A stretch of 64,000 nucleotides of DNA. It comes from Nitrobacter sp051535215. GTDB lineage: Bacteria > Pseudomonadota > Alphaproteobacteria > Rhizobiales > Xanthobacteraceae. Below are positions 8,952-17,963 of the stretch, piece by piece. The notes beneath the pieces are model-generated. The model ran no database searches, was not told the DNA's origin, and saw nothing but the letters and a program-made list of their open reading frames with translations. The stretch's first letter is position 1. Every line of letters starts with the position of its first letter. The translations under genes and the position numbers were made by a program. The DNA lies in NCBI RefSeq assembly GCF_051535215.1, contig NZ_JBPPLY010000002.1, positions 1 through 64,000 of the forward strand. Reading direction: 5' to 3'.

Positions 8952-9030
8952 CTAGTGCCCTTTTGAATCTGAAGTTCGCCTCATTATGCAGCGCCTTCCG
9001 GAGCGAACTTCAGATTCAAAAGGGCGCTAG
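8952..9030. repeat. CTAG-bounded long palindrome, element 1 of a tiled array
   Basis: Arms of 28 bases (8952-8979 and 9003-9030) pair with a single mismatch, which would be a G-U wobble in RNA, around a 23-base loop. Both arms end in CTAG. It begins at the base directly before the arfB start codon. The arm contains CCCTTTTGAATCTGAAG. Confidence 0.9.
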
Positions 9031-9119
9031 AAAGTTTATAATTCTGGTGTGGTGCAGGTTCAAAGTTCGCTTGACGCGCTCGCAGAGAAATGAAGCGAAC
9101 TTCTGAACCACCACGCTAG
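9027..9119. repeat. CTAG-bounded palindrome, element 2 of a tiled array
   Basis: Shares the CTAG at 9027-9030 with element 1 and ends with CTAG at 9116-9119. Imperfect arms GGTTCAAAGTTCGCTT and AAGCGAACTTCTGAACC flank a short centre. The AAGTTCGC core also occurs in element 1. Confidence 0.8.
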
Positions 9120-9221
9120 AGCATCATCCCGAAAAGTGGAAACCGGTTTTCGGACAAGATCATGCTCAATTAAAAAGATCAGACCAGAGTGCTGGTTCAA
9201 CGCAGTTGAACCCGACTCTAG
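9116..9221. repeat. CTAG-bounded palindromic element 3 of a tiled array
   Basis: Runs from the CTAG that ends element 2 to the CTAG at 9218-9221, which contains the TAG stop of the M16 gene. It holds a GAGCATCATCCCGAAAAGTG segment with an inner CCGAAAA...TTTTCGG palindrome and a closing GATCATGCTC. From memory, this resembles a repeat widespread in Rhizobiales. The right part has its own small palindrome GGTTCAACGCAGTTGAACC. Confidence 0.8.
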
Positions 9222-10615
9222 TGGGCGGCGGGGGCGGGGTGAGGCGCGGGCCGGGTCGCTCCTGGCTGGATCGCCGCCGGTTGCGCCGCCGCCTGGGCGC
9301 GTCCCACCACCACGGTCAGAAGCCCCTGTCCCCACAACCGCTTCGAGACGTTTCTGGCCTGGTCGAGGGTGACGGCATCGACGATGGAATTGCGCTTCTC
9401 GATGTAGTCGATGGGCAGACCGTCGGTCTGGTACTGCAGCAGGCCGGTTGCGAGCTTCGAGGAGGTATCGAGCTCCAGCATCTGCGATCCCTTCACGTAG
9501 GATTTAGCCTCGTCCAGTTCCTTCTGGGTTGGTCCGTCTTCGGCGAAGTGCTGGATTACCTTGTCGATCGCATCGATGCTCTCGCTGGCGCGGTCGGCGC
9601 GCGTACCGGTGGTTCCGGCAAACAGCGCCGAGTGTTTCATCCACAAGAGTGATTCCGAGACGGAATAAGCGAGGCCGCGTTTTTCACGAACCTCGCGATA
9701 GAGTCGGGACGACAGCGAGCCGCCGCCGAGAATGTGGTTGTCGATGTAGGCCGCCATGAAATCCGGATCGTGGCGCTTGACGCCGGGACCGCCGAACATG
9801 ACCACGGTCTGCGGCACATCGAGCGGAACGAATGCGCGTTGCGGCGGCTTGGCGGCGACGACGTCGGCAACGGGTGTGAGGTCGCCTTTCGCGGGCAGCC
9901 CTCCGAAGGTTTGATCCAGCAGCTTTGCGAGGGCGACCGGCTCGATGTCGCCGACGACCGCGATTTTCAACTGGTCTCTCGCCAGCACGCGGTGCTCGTA
10001 GTTCCTGAGGTCGTCGGTCTTGATCGCAGGAATGCTTTCGAGGGTACCGTGCGACGGACGCCCGTAGGGATGATCGCCGAATGCGAGTTTGAGGAAATGT
10101 CGGCCGGCGAGCGCGTTGGGATTGGTGGAGTTGCGGCGCAGCTCGGACATGATCTGCGAACGGATCCGCTCGACATCATCGGCGTCGAATCGCGGGGAGG
10201 TGAGGGCGAGGTGCAGCAGGTCGAATGCCTCGCCGCTGTGCTCCTTGAGCATCCGCAACGAACCGCGGAAACGGTCGCGTTCGATGCTGAAGCTCAACTC
10301 GATGGCGCGGCGGTCGAGACGTTCACGGAAGGTTTTGGAGTCGAGATCGGCGGCGCCTTCGTCGAGCAGGCTCGCGACCATGTAGCCAACGCCCGGTTTG
10401 TCGGCGGGGTCCTGCGCCGCACCGCCGGCGAACGCATATTCCATCGCGACCAGAGGCACGGTCGCATCCTGAACGAACCAGGCCTCGATGCCTCCCGGCG
10501 TCACCAGATGCTGGATTTTCGTCGCGGCGAACGACGGATTTGCGGCGAGGGAAATCAACACGAAGCATATTGTGGCGAGCAGGCGGCGCGCCGCGCCGAT
10601 CCGGATGCGTCTCAC
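9218..10615 (-). CDS. M16 family peptidase homologue lacking the zinc-binding motif
   Basis: A 465-residue secreted M16-fold protein. Where active members have HxxEH this one reads MVASLLDEGA, so it should not bind zinc; it is likely the inactive partner of the adjacent active M16 protein. A signal sequence (LLATICFVLISLAANPSFA) precedes the mature part. The start is a GTG at 10615: GTG overlaps the TGA of the upstream gene (GTGA), with AGGAG upstream. Translational coupling suggests a heterodimer. Its TAG stop is the CTAG end of a palindromic repeat. Confidence 0.9.
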   Translation of the reverse strand: MRRIRIGAARRLLATICFVLISLAANPSFAATKIQHLVTPGGIEAWFVQDATVPLVAMEYAFAGGAAQDPADKPGVGYMVASLLDEGAADLDSKTFRERLDRRAIELSFSIERDRFRGSLRMLKEHSGEAFDLLHLALTSPRFDADDVERIRSQIMSELRRNSTNPNALAGRHFLKLAFGDHPYGRPSHGTLESIPAIKTDDLRNYEHRVLARDQLKIAVVGDIEPVALAKLLDQTFGGLPAKGDLTPVADVVAAKPPQRAFVPLDVPQTVVMFGGPGVKRHDPDFMAAYIDNHILGGGSLSSRLYREVREKRGLAYSVSESLLWMKHSALFAGTTGTRADRASESIDAIDKVIQHFAEDGPTQKELDEAKSYVKGSQMLELDTSSKLATGLLQYQTDGLPIDYIEKRNSIVDAVTLDQARNVSKRLWGQGLLTVVVGRAQAAAQPAAIQPGATRPAPHPAPAAH

Positions 10616-12006
10616 GACCGCTTCTCCTCGTGCGCCGGCGCGGTGTCCTTGATCAGATAACCCGTCACCGAGCGCGTCTTCACCAGCCACTTCTTCGCGG
10701 CTTCGCGGACCTGCGCGGCAGTCACCGCGCGGATGCGATCCGGCCAGCCCCTGATTTCGTCGACGCTCAATCCCACAGTCATGCCCGCGCCGTACCAGCG
10801 CGCCAGCGTCGTCTGACTGTCCTGGGCGTAGATCGCCTGCGCGATCAACTGCGTTTTCACGCGCTCGAGATCTTCGGCAGGCACGGGGTTCGTGGCGAGA
10901 TTTGCGATCACGGCGTCGATCGCCTTCTCAATATCGGCGAAACTGACGCCCGGCTTCGGCGCAACCGCGATCGCGAACTGGGTCGGATCGACCATGGTGC
11001 CCTGATAGGAAGCGTTGGTGCTGACCGCGAGCGGCTTGTCGACGACCAGCGCGCGATAGAGATACGCGTTGCTGCCTTCGCCCATCAGTTGCGCAAGCAC
11101 ATCCAGCGCGGGACTTTCGCCGGCGGCGGCGGTGGTCGCGGCAGGCACGAGATAATAACGCCGCAGCATCGGCTGTTCGACGCGAGGGTCCGCGAGCGTG
11201 ACCGTCCGCGACGCAACCGGCAGCGGTTCCTGCGGGCGGATGCGGACCGGCGGAATCGCGGGCTGCCGGGGCACCTGGCCGAAAGTCTTTTCGATCTCGG
11301 GCCTGATTTTCTGCGCGTCCACGTCGCCGGCGATCACCAGCGTCGCGTTGTTCGGCGCATAGAACCGCTTGTAGAAGGCGAGCGCGTCCTCGCGGGTGAG
11401 CTTCTCGATCTCGTGGTGCCACCCGATCACCGGACGGCCATAGGGATGATTGAGATACAGCGCGGCCATGATCTGTTCGGTCAGCCGCGCGTCGGGATTG
11501 TTGGCGACGCGCATGTTGTACTCCTCGAGCACCACGTCGCGCTCGGGCAGCACGTTTTCGTCCTTCAGCACCAGGCCGGTCATGCGGTCGGCCTCGAACG
11601 CCATCATCGTCGCGAGCTGATCGCGCGGCACGCGCTGGTAGTAGCCGGTGTAATCGAAGTAGGTGAAGGCATTCTCCTCGCCGCCGACGCGCAGCACCGT
11701 CTGGGAGAACTCGCCGGCCGGATGTTTGGCGGTGCCCTTGAACATCAGATGCTCAAGGAAATGTGCGAGCCCCGATTTGCCCGGCGTTTCGTCTGCCGAG
11801 CCGACCTTGTACCAGATCATCTGCGTGACCACCGGCGTCCGGTGATCGGGAATGATCACGACCGCAAGCCCGTTCGGCAGGGTAAAGGTGGTCGGGGGCT
11901 GCCCGGTCACGGTCTGCGCCCGGGCTGCTGTGAAGGCAAACAGGAACGCTAAGCAAAAGGCCAGCGCCGTGAAGGCGCGGGCGGTCGGTCGTCGCAATGC
12001 TCTCAT
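10612..12006 (-). CDS. M16 family zinc metallopeptidase, active subunit
   Basis: Predicted periplasmic processing or degrading peptidase. The inverted zinc motif HxxEH is intact (HFLEH, residues 82-86), and a downstream Glu in VLEEYNMR could be the third ligand. A signal peptide (FTALAFCLAFLFAFTAARA) is near the N terminus. Two M16 half-domains follow in 464 residues. I chose the ATG giving MRALRRP because it opens directly into the signal; the ribosome site is weak. The inactive partner gene overlaps its stop codon. Confidence 0.9.
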   Translation of the reverse strand: MRALRRPTARAFTALAFCLAFLFAFTAARAQTVTGQPPTTFTLPNGLAVVIIPDHRTPVVTQMIWYKVGSADETPGKSGLAHFLEHLMFKGTAKHPAGEFSQTVLRVGGEENAFTYFDYTGYYQRVPRDQLATMMAFEADRMTGLVLKDENVLPERDVVLEEYNMRVANNPDARLTEQIMAALYLNHPYGRPVIGWHHEIEKLTREDALAFYKRFYAPNNATLVIAGDVDAQKIRPEIEKTFGQVPRQPAIPPVRIRPQEPLPVASRTVTLADPRVEQPMLRRYYLVPAATTAAAGESPALDVLAQLMGEGSNAYLYRALVVDKPLAVSTNASYQGTMVDPTQFAIAVAPKPGVSFADIEKAIDAVIANLATNPVPAEDLERVKTQLIAQAIYAQDSQTTLARWYGAGMTVGLSVDEIRGWPDRIRAVTAAQVREAAKKWLVKTRSVTGYLIKDTAPAHEEKRS

Positions 12007-12197
12007 GGTGTGCACCAGCGGCAAGTTGTCGGAAGCGTCACGGATTGCCGTCGGTCCTTGTGCTGGAGCCAATCATTCGGTCGCGCATTCGGTCACGGCG
12101 TCGTCTGGTCCTGATGATTACGAGAGCCGATCCGCATCGTGTTGTACGATCCGGACAGAGAAACCATCAGCCGGGCCGTCCGTGCTCCCGATCGCCA

Positions 12198-12911
12198 TCA
12201 CTCTTTGCGTTCTTTGCCGCTGTTGACATCGACATACGTATTGCCGAGAGCTTCCCTCGGTCCGGTGCCATAAGCGTAATTCGGCGACGGCGTCTGATAG
12301 CCCGGCGGCGGCTGCGTCAGTCTTTCCCGTTCCGGCTCGCCCCTGAATGGAGCGCTCTCCGATTTGCTGCCGAACAGGTTGCCGAGCTTGCCGGTGAAAC
12401 CGAGTTGCGAGGGGCTCAGTGACGGATTCTCGTACTGCGGCTTGCCCGGTTGATCCGTCTCAGCCTGTCGGGTGGTGCCGGAACCGTGCGTTGCGAGCTG
12501 GCTCGGCAGGATCGAGCGGCCTTCTTCCTCGGGCGTCGGCTTGCTTCGCTTGCGGGCGGCGATCGTTTCCCTGTGGCGCTCGACATCGGGATCCTTCGGC
12601 CAGTTCGGGTCCCTGATTTCCTTGGCGACGGAGCCCGGCGGCGGCAGATCGATCTTGGGCGGAATCACCAGCGGCGACCGCTCGCGATACTCGATGCCCT
12701 TGTTGTCCATGTTGGTGGCGCCGATGCCGCTCATCAGGTTGCTGATGAATTTCTCCTCGAAGGTCGAGTCATCGTCGTCGTCCTGGGCGCGGGCCACGCC
12801 GGAAGACAGCACGACGGCGATGCCCAGGGCCACGGCCGCGAGGCGGACGCTGCGCGGCAGCATTCCCGAAGCCTTGGGCACATCCCAACCGTTCCGTCCG
12901 GTTTTGCGCAT
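12198..12911 (-). CDS. conserved secreted protein of unknown function
   Basis: 237 residues with a long n-region, a hydrophobic signal (VRLAAVALGIAVVLSSGVARA) and an acidic start of the mature chain (QDDDDDSTFEEKF). The rest is Pro, Ser and charged-rich with no recognisable fold. I do not recognise a domain. It lies between lspA and the M16 pair on the same strand; a gap of 191 bases separates it from the M16 start, so cotranscription is uncertain. Confidence 0.75.
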   Translation of the reverse strand: MRKTGRNGWDVPKASGMLPRSVRLAAVALGIAVVLSSGVARAQDDDDDSTFEEKFISNLMSGIGATNMDNKGIEYRERSPLVIPPKIDLPPPGSVAKEIRDPNWPKDPDVERHRETIAARKRSKPTPEEEGRSILPSQLATHGSGTTRQAETDQPGKPQYENPSLSPSQLGFTGKLGNLFGSKSESAPFRGEPERERLTQPPPGYQTPSPNYAYGTGPREALGNTYVDVNSGKERKE

Positions 12912-12989
12912 CGCGTTTATCCTGTTCAGTTTTCCGAAGGGATCGCGGCCGAAGCCGCACGCACTCCGACCAGCCCCTATCGTCCGGGA

Positions 12990-13487
12990 TCAGGGCGCTT
13001 TTGCGGCGGGTGTTCCGAAGAAGGAATCATACAACAGGGCTATCACACCGGCAACGATCGCCACGTCGGCAATGTTGAACACATACCAGCTATAGGTTTT
13101 TCCCGCGAACTGGACGTGAAACAGCGCGAAATCCACCACCGCGCCATAGGCGAAGCGGTCGATGGCGTTGCCGATAGCGCCGCCGATGATGAGTCCGAGG
13201 CCAATTGTCGCCGTGCGGGTGTGCGAACGCGCCATCCAGATCGCCAAAAGCACCACAGCGACGGCCTTGACCGCGACCAGGATCGTGGCGCCCACAGGAC
13301 TGTCGGTCTGGAACCAGCCGTAGCTGATGCCGGTGTTCCAGGCCAGCACCAGGTCGAAGAACGGCGTAACTCTGGCGGCGCCGCGACGACCGATATCGAA
13401 CACGTAGAGCAGCCACAGCTTCGAGGCCTGATCGAGGATCAGTGCCGCGACGGCCGCGACGACGCCGGAGCGTAGTACCGGTGTCAC
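12990..13487 (-). CDS. lspA: lipoprotein signal peptidase (signal peptidase II)
   Basis: Cleaves signal peptides of lipid-modified prolipoproteins in the inner membrane. Four hydrophobic segments are visible in 165 residues, and the two catalytic aspartates lie in GNAIDRFAYGAVVDF and NIADVAI. The start is the GTG at 13487, which overlaps the ileS TGA (GTGA); longer in-frame starts would lie deep inside ileS. ileS-lspA is a common bacterial gene pair. The partner enzyme Lgt is also in this window. Confidence 0.95.
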   Translation of the reverse strand: MTPVLRSGVVAAVAALILDQASKLWLLYVFDIGRRGAARVTPFFDLVLAWNTGISYGWFQTDSPVGATILVAVKAVAVVLLAIWMARSHTRTATIGLGLIIGGAIGNAIDRFAYGAVVDFALFHVQFAGKTYSWYVFNIADVAIVAGVIALLYDSFFGTPAAKAP

Positions 13488-16400
13488 ACGCTCACCCCCA
13501 GCGCCTTCCATTCCCGCAGCGCCTGCGCATCGCGCGGCGACACGTCCGGATATTCCTTGTCGTCGCCAACGGTCGGCAGGATTTTCCACGAACGGGCGCA
13601 CTTGGTGCCCGCGGCTTTCTCGACCACCACGGCGACGCCCTGGACGTTCGGCAGACGGAATGCGTCGACAGGCGCGTCGCCCTCGCGCACCTCATAGTTC
13701 GAAGTGATGCAGACCTCGGCCAGGTCGACGTCGAACAACGTCGCCAGCATGGCGCGGTCGGCGATATAGATGATCGGCGAGGCTTCCAGCGAGGAGCCGA
13801 TCCGCTTGGCGGCGCGCTCGAGTTCCAGTGCGCCGGTGACGACGCTGCGCACGGCGCGGATGGTCTCCCACTTCGCGGCCAGGGCGTCGTCGCGGAAATT
13901 GTCGAAATTCTCGGGGAACGTCGTCAGGTGCACCGACGGCTCCGCGTCCGGGCGATACAGCCGCCACGCTTCTTCGGTTGTGAACGACAGTACCGGCCCC
14001 AGCCATTTCAGGATCGCGTCACACAGCGTATCGATCACGGTGAGCGCTGCCTTGCGCGCCGCCGATGACGGCGGATCGCAATACAGCGTGTCTTTGCGGA
14101 TATCGAAATAGAACGCCGAAAGTTCAGTGTTCATGAAGGCCGCGAGACTGGCGATCACGATCTTGTAATCGAAATCCGCGTAAGCCTTGCGCACCACTTC
14201 GCTCTGTGCCGCCAACTGGTGCAGCATCAGGCGTTCCAGTTCGGGCATGTCGGCGAACGCGACCGCGTCGCCGCGATCGAAGTGATGCAGCGTGCCGAGC
14301 ATCCAGCGGATGGTGTTGCGCAGTTTGCGATAGGTTTCCACGGTGTTCTTGAGGATTTCCGCGCCGATGCGCTGGTCGTCAGCGTAATCGGTGGCGCAGA
14401 CCCACAGCCGCAGGATGTCGGCGCCGGAATCCTTGATGACCTTCTGCGGATCGACCGTATTGCCGAGCGACTTCGACATCTTGCGGCCGTTCTCGTCGAG
14501 CGTGAAGCCGTGCGTCAGCACCACGTCGTAAGGCGCGCGGCCCCGCGTGCCGCAGCTTTCCAGGAGCGAGGAGTGAAACCAGCCGCGATGCTGGTCGCTG
14601 CCTTCCAGATACATCACGGTATCGCGACCGCCATCGACCTTGCGCTTGATGCCGGCGAGGCCGGGGAAATGCACGGGATCTTCCAGCACGAAGGCGTGGG
14701 TGGAGCCGGAGTCGAACCAGACGTCGAGGATGTCGTCGACTTTCTGCCAGTCCTCATTGGCACGTGAGCCGAGGAAGCGTTCGCGCGCGCCTTCGGTGTA
14801 CCAGGCATCGGCGCCTTCCTTCTCAAAAGCGTCGGTGATGCGTTTGTTGACGGCCTCGTCGATCAGGATTTCCGCGGAGCCGTCGCCCTTTTCGCGCACA
14901 AACACCGCGATCGGCACGCCCCAGGCGCGCTGGCGCGAGATCACCCAGTCCGGCCGGTTGGCGATCATGCCGGTGATGCGGTTCTGTCCTTGCGGCGGCA
15001 CCCATTGCGTCACGCTGATCGCTTGCAGCGCGCGGGCGCGCAAGGTGTCGCCGGGCTTTGCCTTGCCGTGGTCCGCGATATCCGTAGCTCCGGCTTTGGC
15101 CGGAGCGTTCAGAATATCCCTGTCCATCGCGATGAACCACTGCGGCGTATTGCGGAAGATCACCGGCTTCTTCGAGCGCCACGAATGCGGGTACTGGTGT
15201 TTCAAACGCCCGCGCGCCAGCAGCATGTTGCGCTCGACCAGCGCCTTGATGACGGCGTCGTTGGCGTCGCCCTTCTCGCCCTTGTCGGTGAGCACGCGCT
15301 TGCCCGTAAAGCCCGGAGCCTGCGCGGTGAGCGCGCCGTTCTCGTCGACGGTGTAGGGGATCGCGGTCGTGATGCCGCGCGCCTCAAGCTCGCGCGCATT
15401 CGCCGTCCAGATGTCGAAGTCCTCGCGGCCATGTCCCGGCGCGGTGTGGACGAAGCCGGTGCCGGTATCGTCGGTGACGTGATCGCCTGCCAGCAGCGGC
15501 ACGGTGAAGTCGTAGCCGCCGGGCAGGCCGTTCAGCGGATGCGCGCATTCCACCGCATCCAGCGTATCGGCAGGAATGTCGCGCACTCTCTCATACGTCG
15601 TGACGCGCGCCTGCTTGAAGACGTCGGCGGCGAGATTGTCGGCCAGGATCAGAAGATCGCCGGTCTTGGCCCAGTTGTCGGCGGGCGCATCGGTGACCTT
15701 GTAGAGGCCGTAGGCGATCTTGTTCGAGAAGCTGATGGCGCGGTTGCCCGGCAGCGTCCACGGCGTCGTGGTCCAGATCACAACGTTCGCCTGCGCCAGC
15801 GCGCCGTGCGCCGGCGAGGTCACCGGAAACTTCACCCAGACGGTATCCGAGGTGTGGTCCTCGTACTCGACCTCGGCTTCGGCAAGCGCGGTTTTTTCCA
15901 CCACGCTCCACATCACCGGCTTGGAGCCGCGATAGAGCGTGCCGTTAGCGGCGAACTTCATCAGTTCGCGCGCGATCTGCGTCTCGGCAGGATAGGTCAT
16001 GGTGGCGTAGGGATGGTCCCAGTCGCCGATGATGCCGAGGCGCTTGAACTCCTCGCGTTGGACGTTCAGCCAGTGCTCGGCGTAGGCGCGGCATTCCTTG
16101 CGGAACGCGACCATCGCGGCCGACTCCTTGAAGTTCGGTTTCGCCTTGCCCTTGGAGCGGTAGTTCTCCTCCTCGATCTTCCATTCGATCGGCAGGCCGT
16201 GGCAGTCCCAGCCCGGCACGTAATTGGAATCGTGCCCCAGCATCTGCTGGCTTTTGGTCACGACGTCCTTGAGGATCTTGTTCAGCGCATGGCCGATATG
16301 GATATGCCCGTTGGCGTAAGGCGGGCCGTCATGCAGCACGAATTTCGGCCGCCCCTTCGCACGCTCGCGGAGTTGCCCGTAAAGATCGATCTCGTTCCAG

Positions 16401-16519
16401 CGCGCCAGAATCTCCGGCTCGCGCTGCGGCAGTCCGGCGCGCATCGGGAATTCCGTCTGCGGCAGGTAGAGGGTTTTGGAATAGTCGGGGGCGTCGGATT
16501 TTTTCGGCTTTTCGGTCAT
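13484..16519 (-). CDS. ileS: isoleucyl-tRNA synthetase
   Basis: Charges tRNA-Ile with isoleucine. Class I signatures are HIGH at residues 74-77 and KMSKS at 680-684, with a CP1 editing domain between them. The 1011-residue length is slightly above the usual bacterial form. The C-terminal zinc ribbon is degenerate: only one CARSW remains in place of two CxxC pairs. lspA overlaps the stop codon. ribF lies upstream on the same strand, separated by an inverted-palindrome repeat. Confidence 0.97.
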   Translation of the reverse strand: MTEKPKKSDAPDYSKTLYLPQTEFPMRAGLPQREPEILARWNEIDLYGQLRERAKGRPKFVLHDGPPYANGHIHIGHALNKILKDVVTKSQQMLGHDSNYVPGWDCHGLPIEWKIEEENYRSKGKAKPNFKESAAMVAFRKECRAYAEHWLNVQREEFKRLGIIGDWDHPYATMTYPAETQIARELMKFAANGTLYRGSKPVMWSVVEKTALAEAEVEYEDHTSDTVWVKFPVTSPAHGALAQANVVIWTTTPWTLPGNRAISFSNKIAYGLYKVTDAPADNWAKTGDLLILADNLAADVFKQARVTTYERVRDIPADTLDAVECAHPLNGLPGGYDFTVPLLAGDHVTDDTGTGFVHTAPGHGREDFDIWTANARELEARGITTAIPYTVDENGALTAQAPGFTGKRVLTDKGEKGDANDAVIKALVERNMLLARGRLKHQYPHSWRSKKPVIFRNTPQWFIAMDRDILNAPAKAGATDIADHGKAKPGDTLRARALQAISVTQWVPPQGQNRITGMIANRPDWVISRQRAWGVPIAVFVREKGDGSAEILIDEAVNKRITDAFEKEGADAWYTEGARERFLGSRANEDWQKVDDILDVWFDSGSTHAFVLEDPVHFPGLAGIKRKVDGGRDTVMYLEGSDQHRGWFHSSLLESCGTRGRAPYDVVLTHGFTLDENGRKMSKSLGNTVDPQKVIKDSGADILRLWVCATDYADDQRIGAEILKNTVETYRKLRNTIRWMLGTLHHFDRGDAVAFADMPELERLMLHQLAAQSEVVRKAYADFDYKIVIASLAAFMNTELSAFYFDIRKDTLYCDPPSSAARKAALTVIDTLCDAILKWLGPVLSFTTEEAWRLYRPDAEPSVHLTTFPENFDNFRDDALAAKWETIRAVRSVVTGALELERAAKRIGSSLEASPIIYIADRAMLATLFDVDLAEVCITSNYEVREGDAPVDAFRLPNVQGVAVVVEKAAGTKCARSWKILPTVGDDKEYPDVSPRDAQALREWKALGVSV

Positions 16520-16579
16520 GGCGGGGTGAATAGCGTGTTTTGGTGGGAAGGGGAAACCCGGTTTGGCAGCTCTTTCTTA

Positions 16580-16723
16580 CCTCTCCCCTTGCGGGAGAGG
16601 GTGGCGAGGTGAGCGTAGCGAAACTGAGCCGGGTGAGGGGTTGTTTTTCCGACCCCAGCATCTGCCCCCCTCACTTGCTTCGCGGCTCCGTCGCTCAGCA
16701 CCCTCTCCCGCAAGGGGAGAGGG
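16580..16723. repeat. paired inverted palindromes (family B, no gene inside)
   Basis: Left palindrome CCTCTCCC/GGGAGAGG at 16580-16600, followed by GGGTGAGGGG at 16631-16640. In mirror order come CCCCTCAC at 16667-16674 and the right palindrome CCCTCTCCC/GGGAGAGGG at 16701-16723. The two units are inverted to each other around a 26-base centre. This is the same architecture as the one enclosing the DUF559 gene near 24.6-25.1 kb. Confidence 0.85.
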
Positions 16724-16735
16724 AGGAAGCGCGAC

Positions 16736-17719
16736 TCACCCGATCTCTCCCAGTTTTGGGAATGCATCGGGCGCGGCCGCGAGCATGGCCCGTGCGATGT
16801 CGGCATCGCTGTCCATCCGGCGAACCAGCGTCTCGACGCTGTCGAATTTCAGCTCGTCGCGAATGAAGCCGATGAAGGCCACGTCCAGCGTGGTGCCGTA
16901 GAGGTCGCCCTTGAAGTCGAACAGGAACACTTCGAGGAGCGGCGCGCCGTTGTCGAAGGTCGGGCGGCGGCCAAAGCTCGCGACGCCGTCGAAGCGCCGC
17001 TGATCCTTTCCCTGGCCGCGTCCCACCCTCACGGCATAGACGCCGTGCCTGAGCCCGCAATCCTTGTCGAGGCGGATATTGGCGGTGGGATAACCGAGCC
17101 CGGCGCCGCGCTTGTCGCCGTGGATCACCTCGCCGGTCACGAACCACGGTCCGCCGAGCATGGCGGTGGCATCCGCGATCTGGCCTTCCGCCAGCGCCAT
17201 GCGGATCGCGCTGGAGGATACCGGACGTTCGTCGATATCGATAGGGGGCTGCACGTCGACCTCGATGCCGAAGCGCGTCGCCTCGCTCGCCAAAAGGCTG
17301 GGCGAACCGACCCGGCCTTTGCCGAAATGGAAATCGTAACCGACGGCGATGCCGCTGATGCCGAGGCGGTCGATGAGATCATGGTGAATGAAATCCTGCG
17401 CCGTGGTGCCGGCCCGTGCGGCGTCGAAGGTCATAACCACGGCCCCGGTGAGGCCCGTTGCAGCCAGCAGCCGCAGCTTGTTGGTCTCGTCGGTCAGGCG
17501 GAACTGCGGGGTGTTGGGGCTGAAAAACTTTCGCGGGTGCGGCTCGAAGGTGACGGCAAGGGCCGGCTTCCCACGGGCGCGCGACATTCGGAGTGCCGCC
17601 GCGATCACCGCGCGATGGCCGAGATGCACGCCGTCGAAATTGCCCATCGCCACCACCGAACCCTTGGGAATCGCAGCGGTAGGCGTGGTGTCGCGGATGA
17701 TGGCAAATCGGGAGGTCAT
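16736..17719 (-). CDS. ribF: bifunctional riboflavin kinase / FAD synthetase
   Basis: Makes FMN from riboflavin and then FAD. The N-terminal nucleotidyltransferase shows MGNFDGVHLGHRAVI, and the C-terminal flavokinase domain shows GxGYPTANI and GVYAVRV. 327 residues. The ATG at 17719 (MTSRFAIIRD) was chosen over a start 22 codons upstream because homologous proteins begin here. It ends just after the family B repeat that separates it from ileS. Confidence 0.95.
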   Translation of the reverse strand: MTSRFAIIRDTTPTAAIPKGSVVAMGNFDGVHLGHRAVIAAALRMSRARGKPALAVTFEPHPRKFFSPNTPQFRLTDETNKLRLLAATGLTGAVVMTFDAARAGTTAQDFIHHDLIDRLGISGIAVGYDFHFGKGRVGSPSLLASEATRFGIEVDVQPPIDIDERPVSSSAIRMALAEGQIADATAMLGGPWFVTGEVIHGDKRGAGLGYPTANIRLDKDCGLRHGVYAVRVGRGQGKDQRRFDGVASFGRRPTFDNGAPLLEVFLFDFKGDLYGTTLDVAFIGFIRDELKFDSVETLVRRMDSDADIARAMLAAAPDAFPKLGEIG

Positions 17720-17898
17720 TACCGTTTCGTTGATGGGTGGGGAGCCGGTTGAAGTCAAGCGCGGCTGGCCGGCTTTTCGGAGCACCGGCGCTGCTCCGCG
17801 TCCATTCCCGGATTAACGCGCTGTTTAAGGGCTGGGGAGTAGGAAGGGGAGCCGACCCGCGGGGGCAGGACCGGCGAATTCCGGCATGCTCCCAGGAT

Positions 17899-17916
17899 GG
17901 CCCGCACAGGCGGGCC
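17899..17916 (+). other. GC-rich hairpin upstream of the CheY-like gene
   Basis: GGCCCGC, loop ACAG, GCGGGCC, then TTTG. It resembles a terminator but no plus-strand gene precedes it, since ribF diverges. It may lie in the promoter or leader of the response regulator 48 bases downstream. Confidence 0.45.
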
Positions 17917-17963
17917 TTTGACGATTTCGGCACACATAGAATGTGGCGTGCAGGGGGTTCAAA

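Noticed and set aside
17814..17829. TTAA pair upstream of the CheY-like gene as a CtrA site
   Set aside because: The spacer is eight bases, not the seven required by the consensus.
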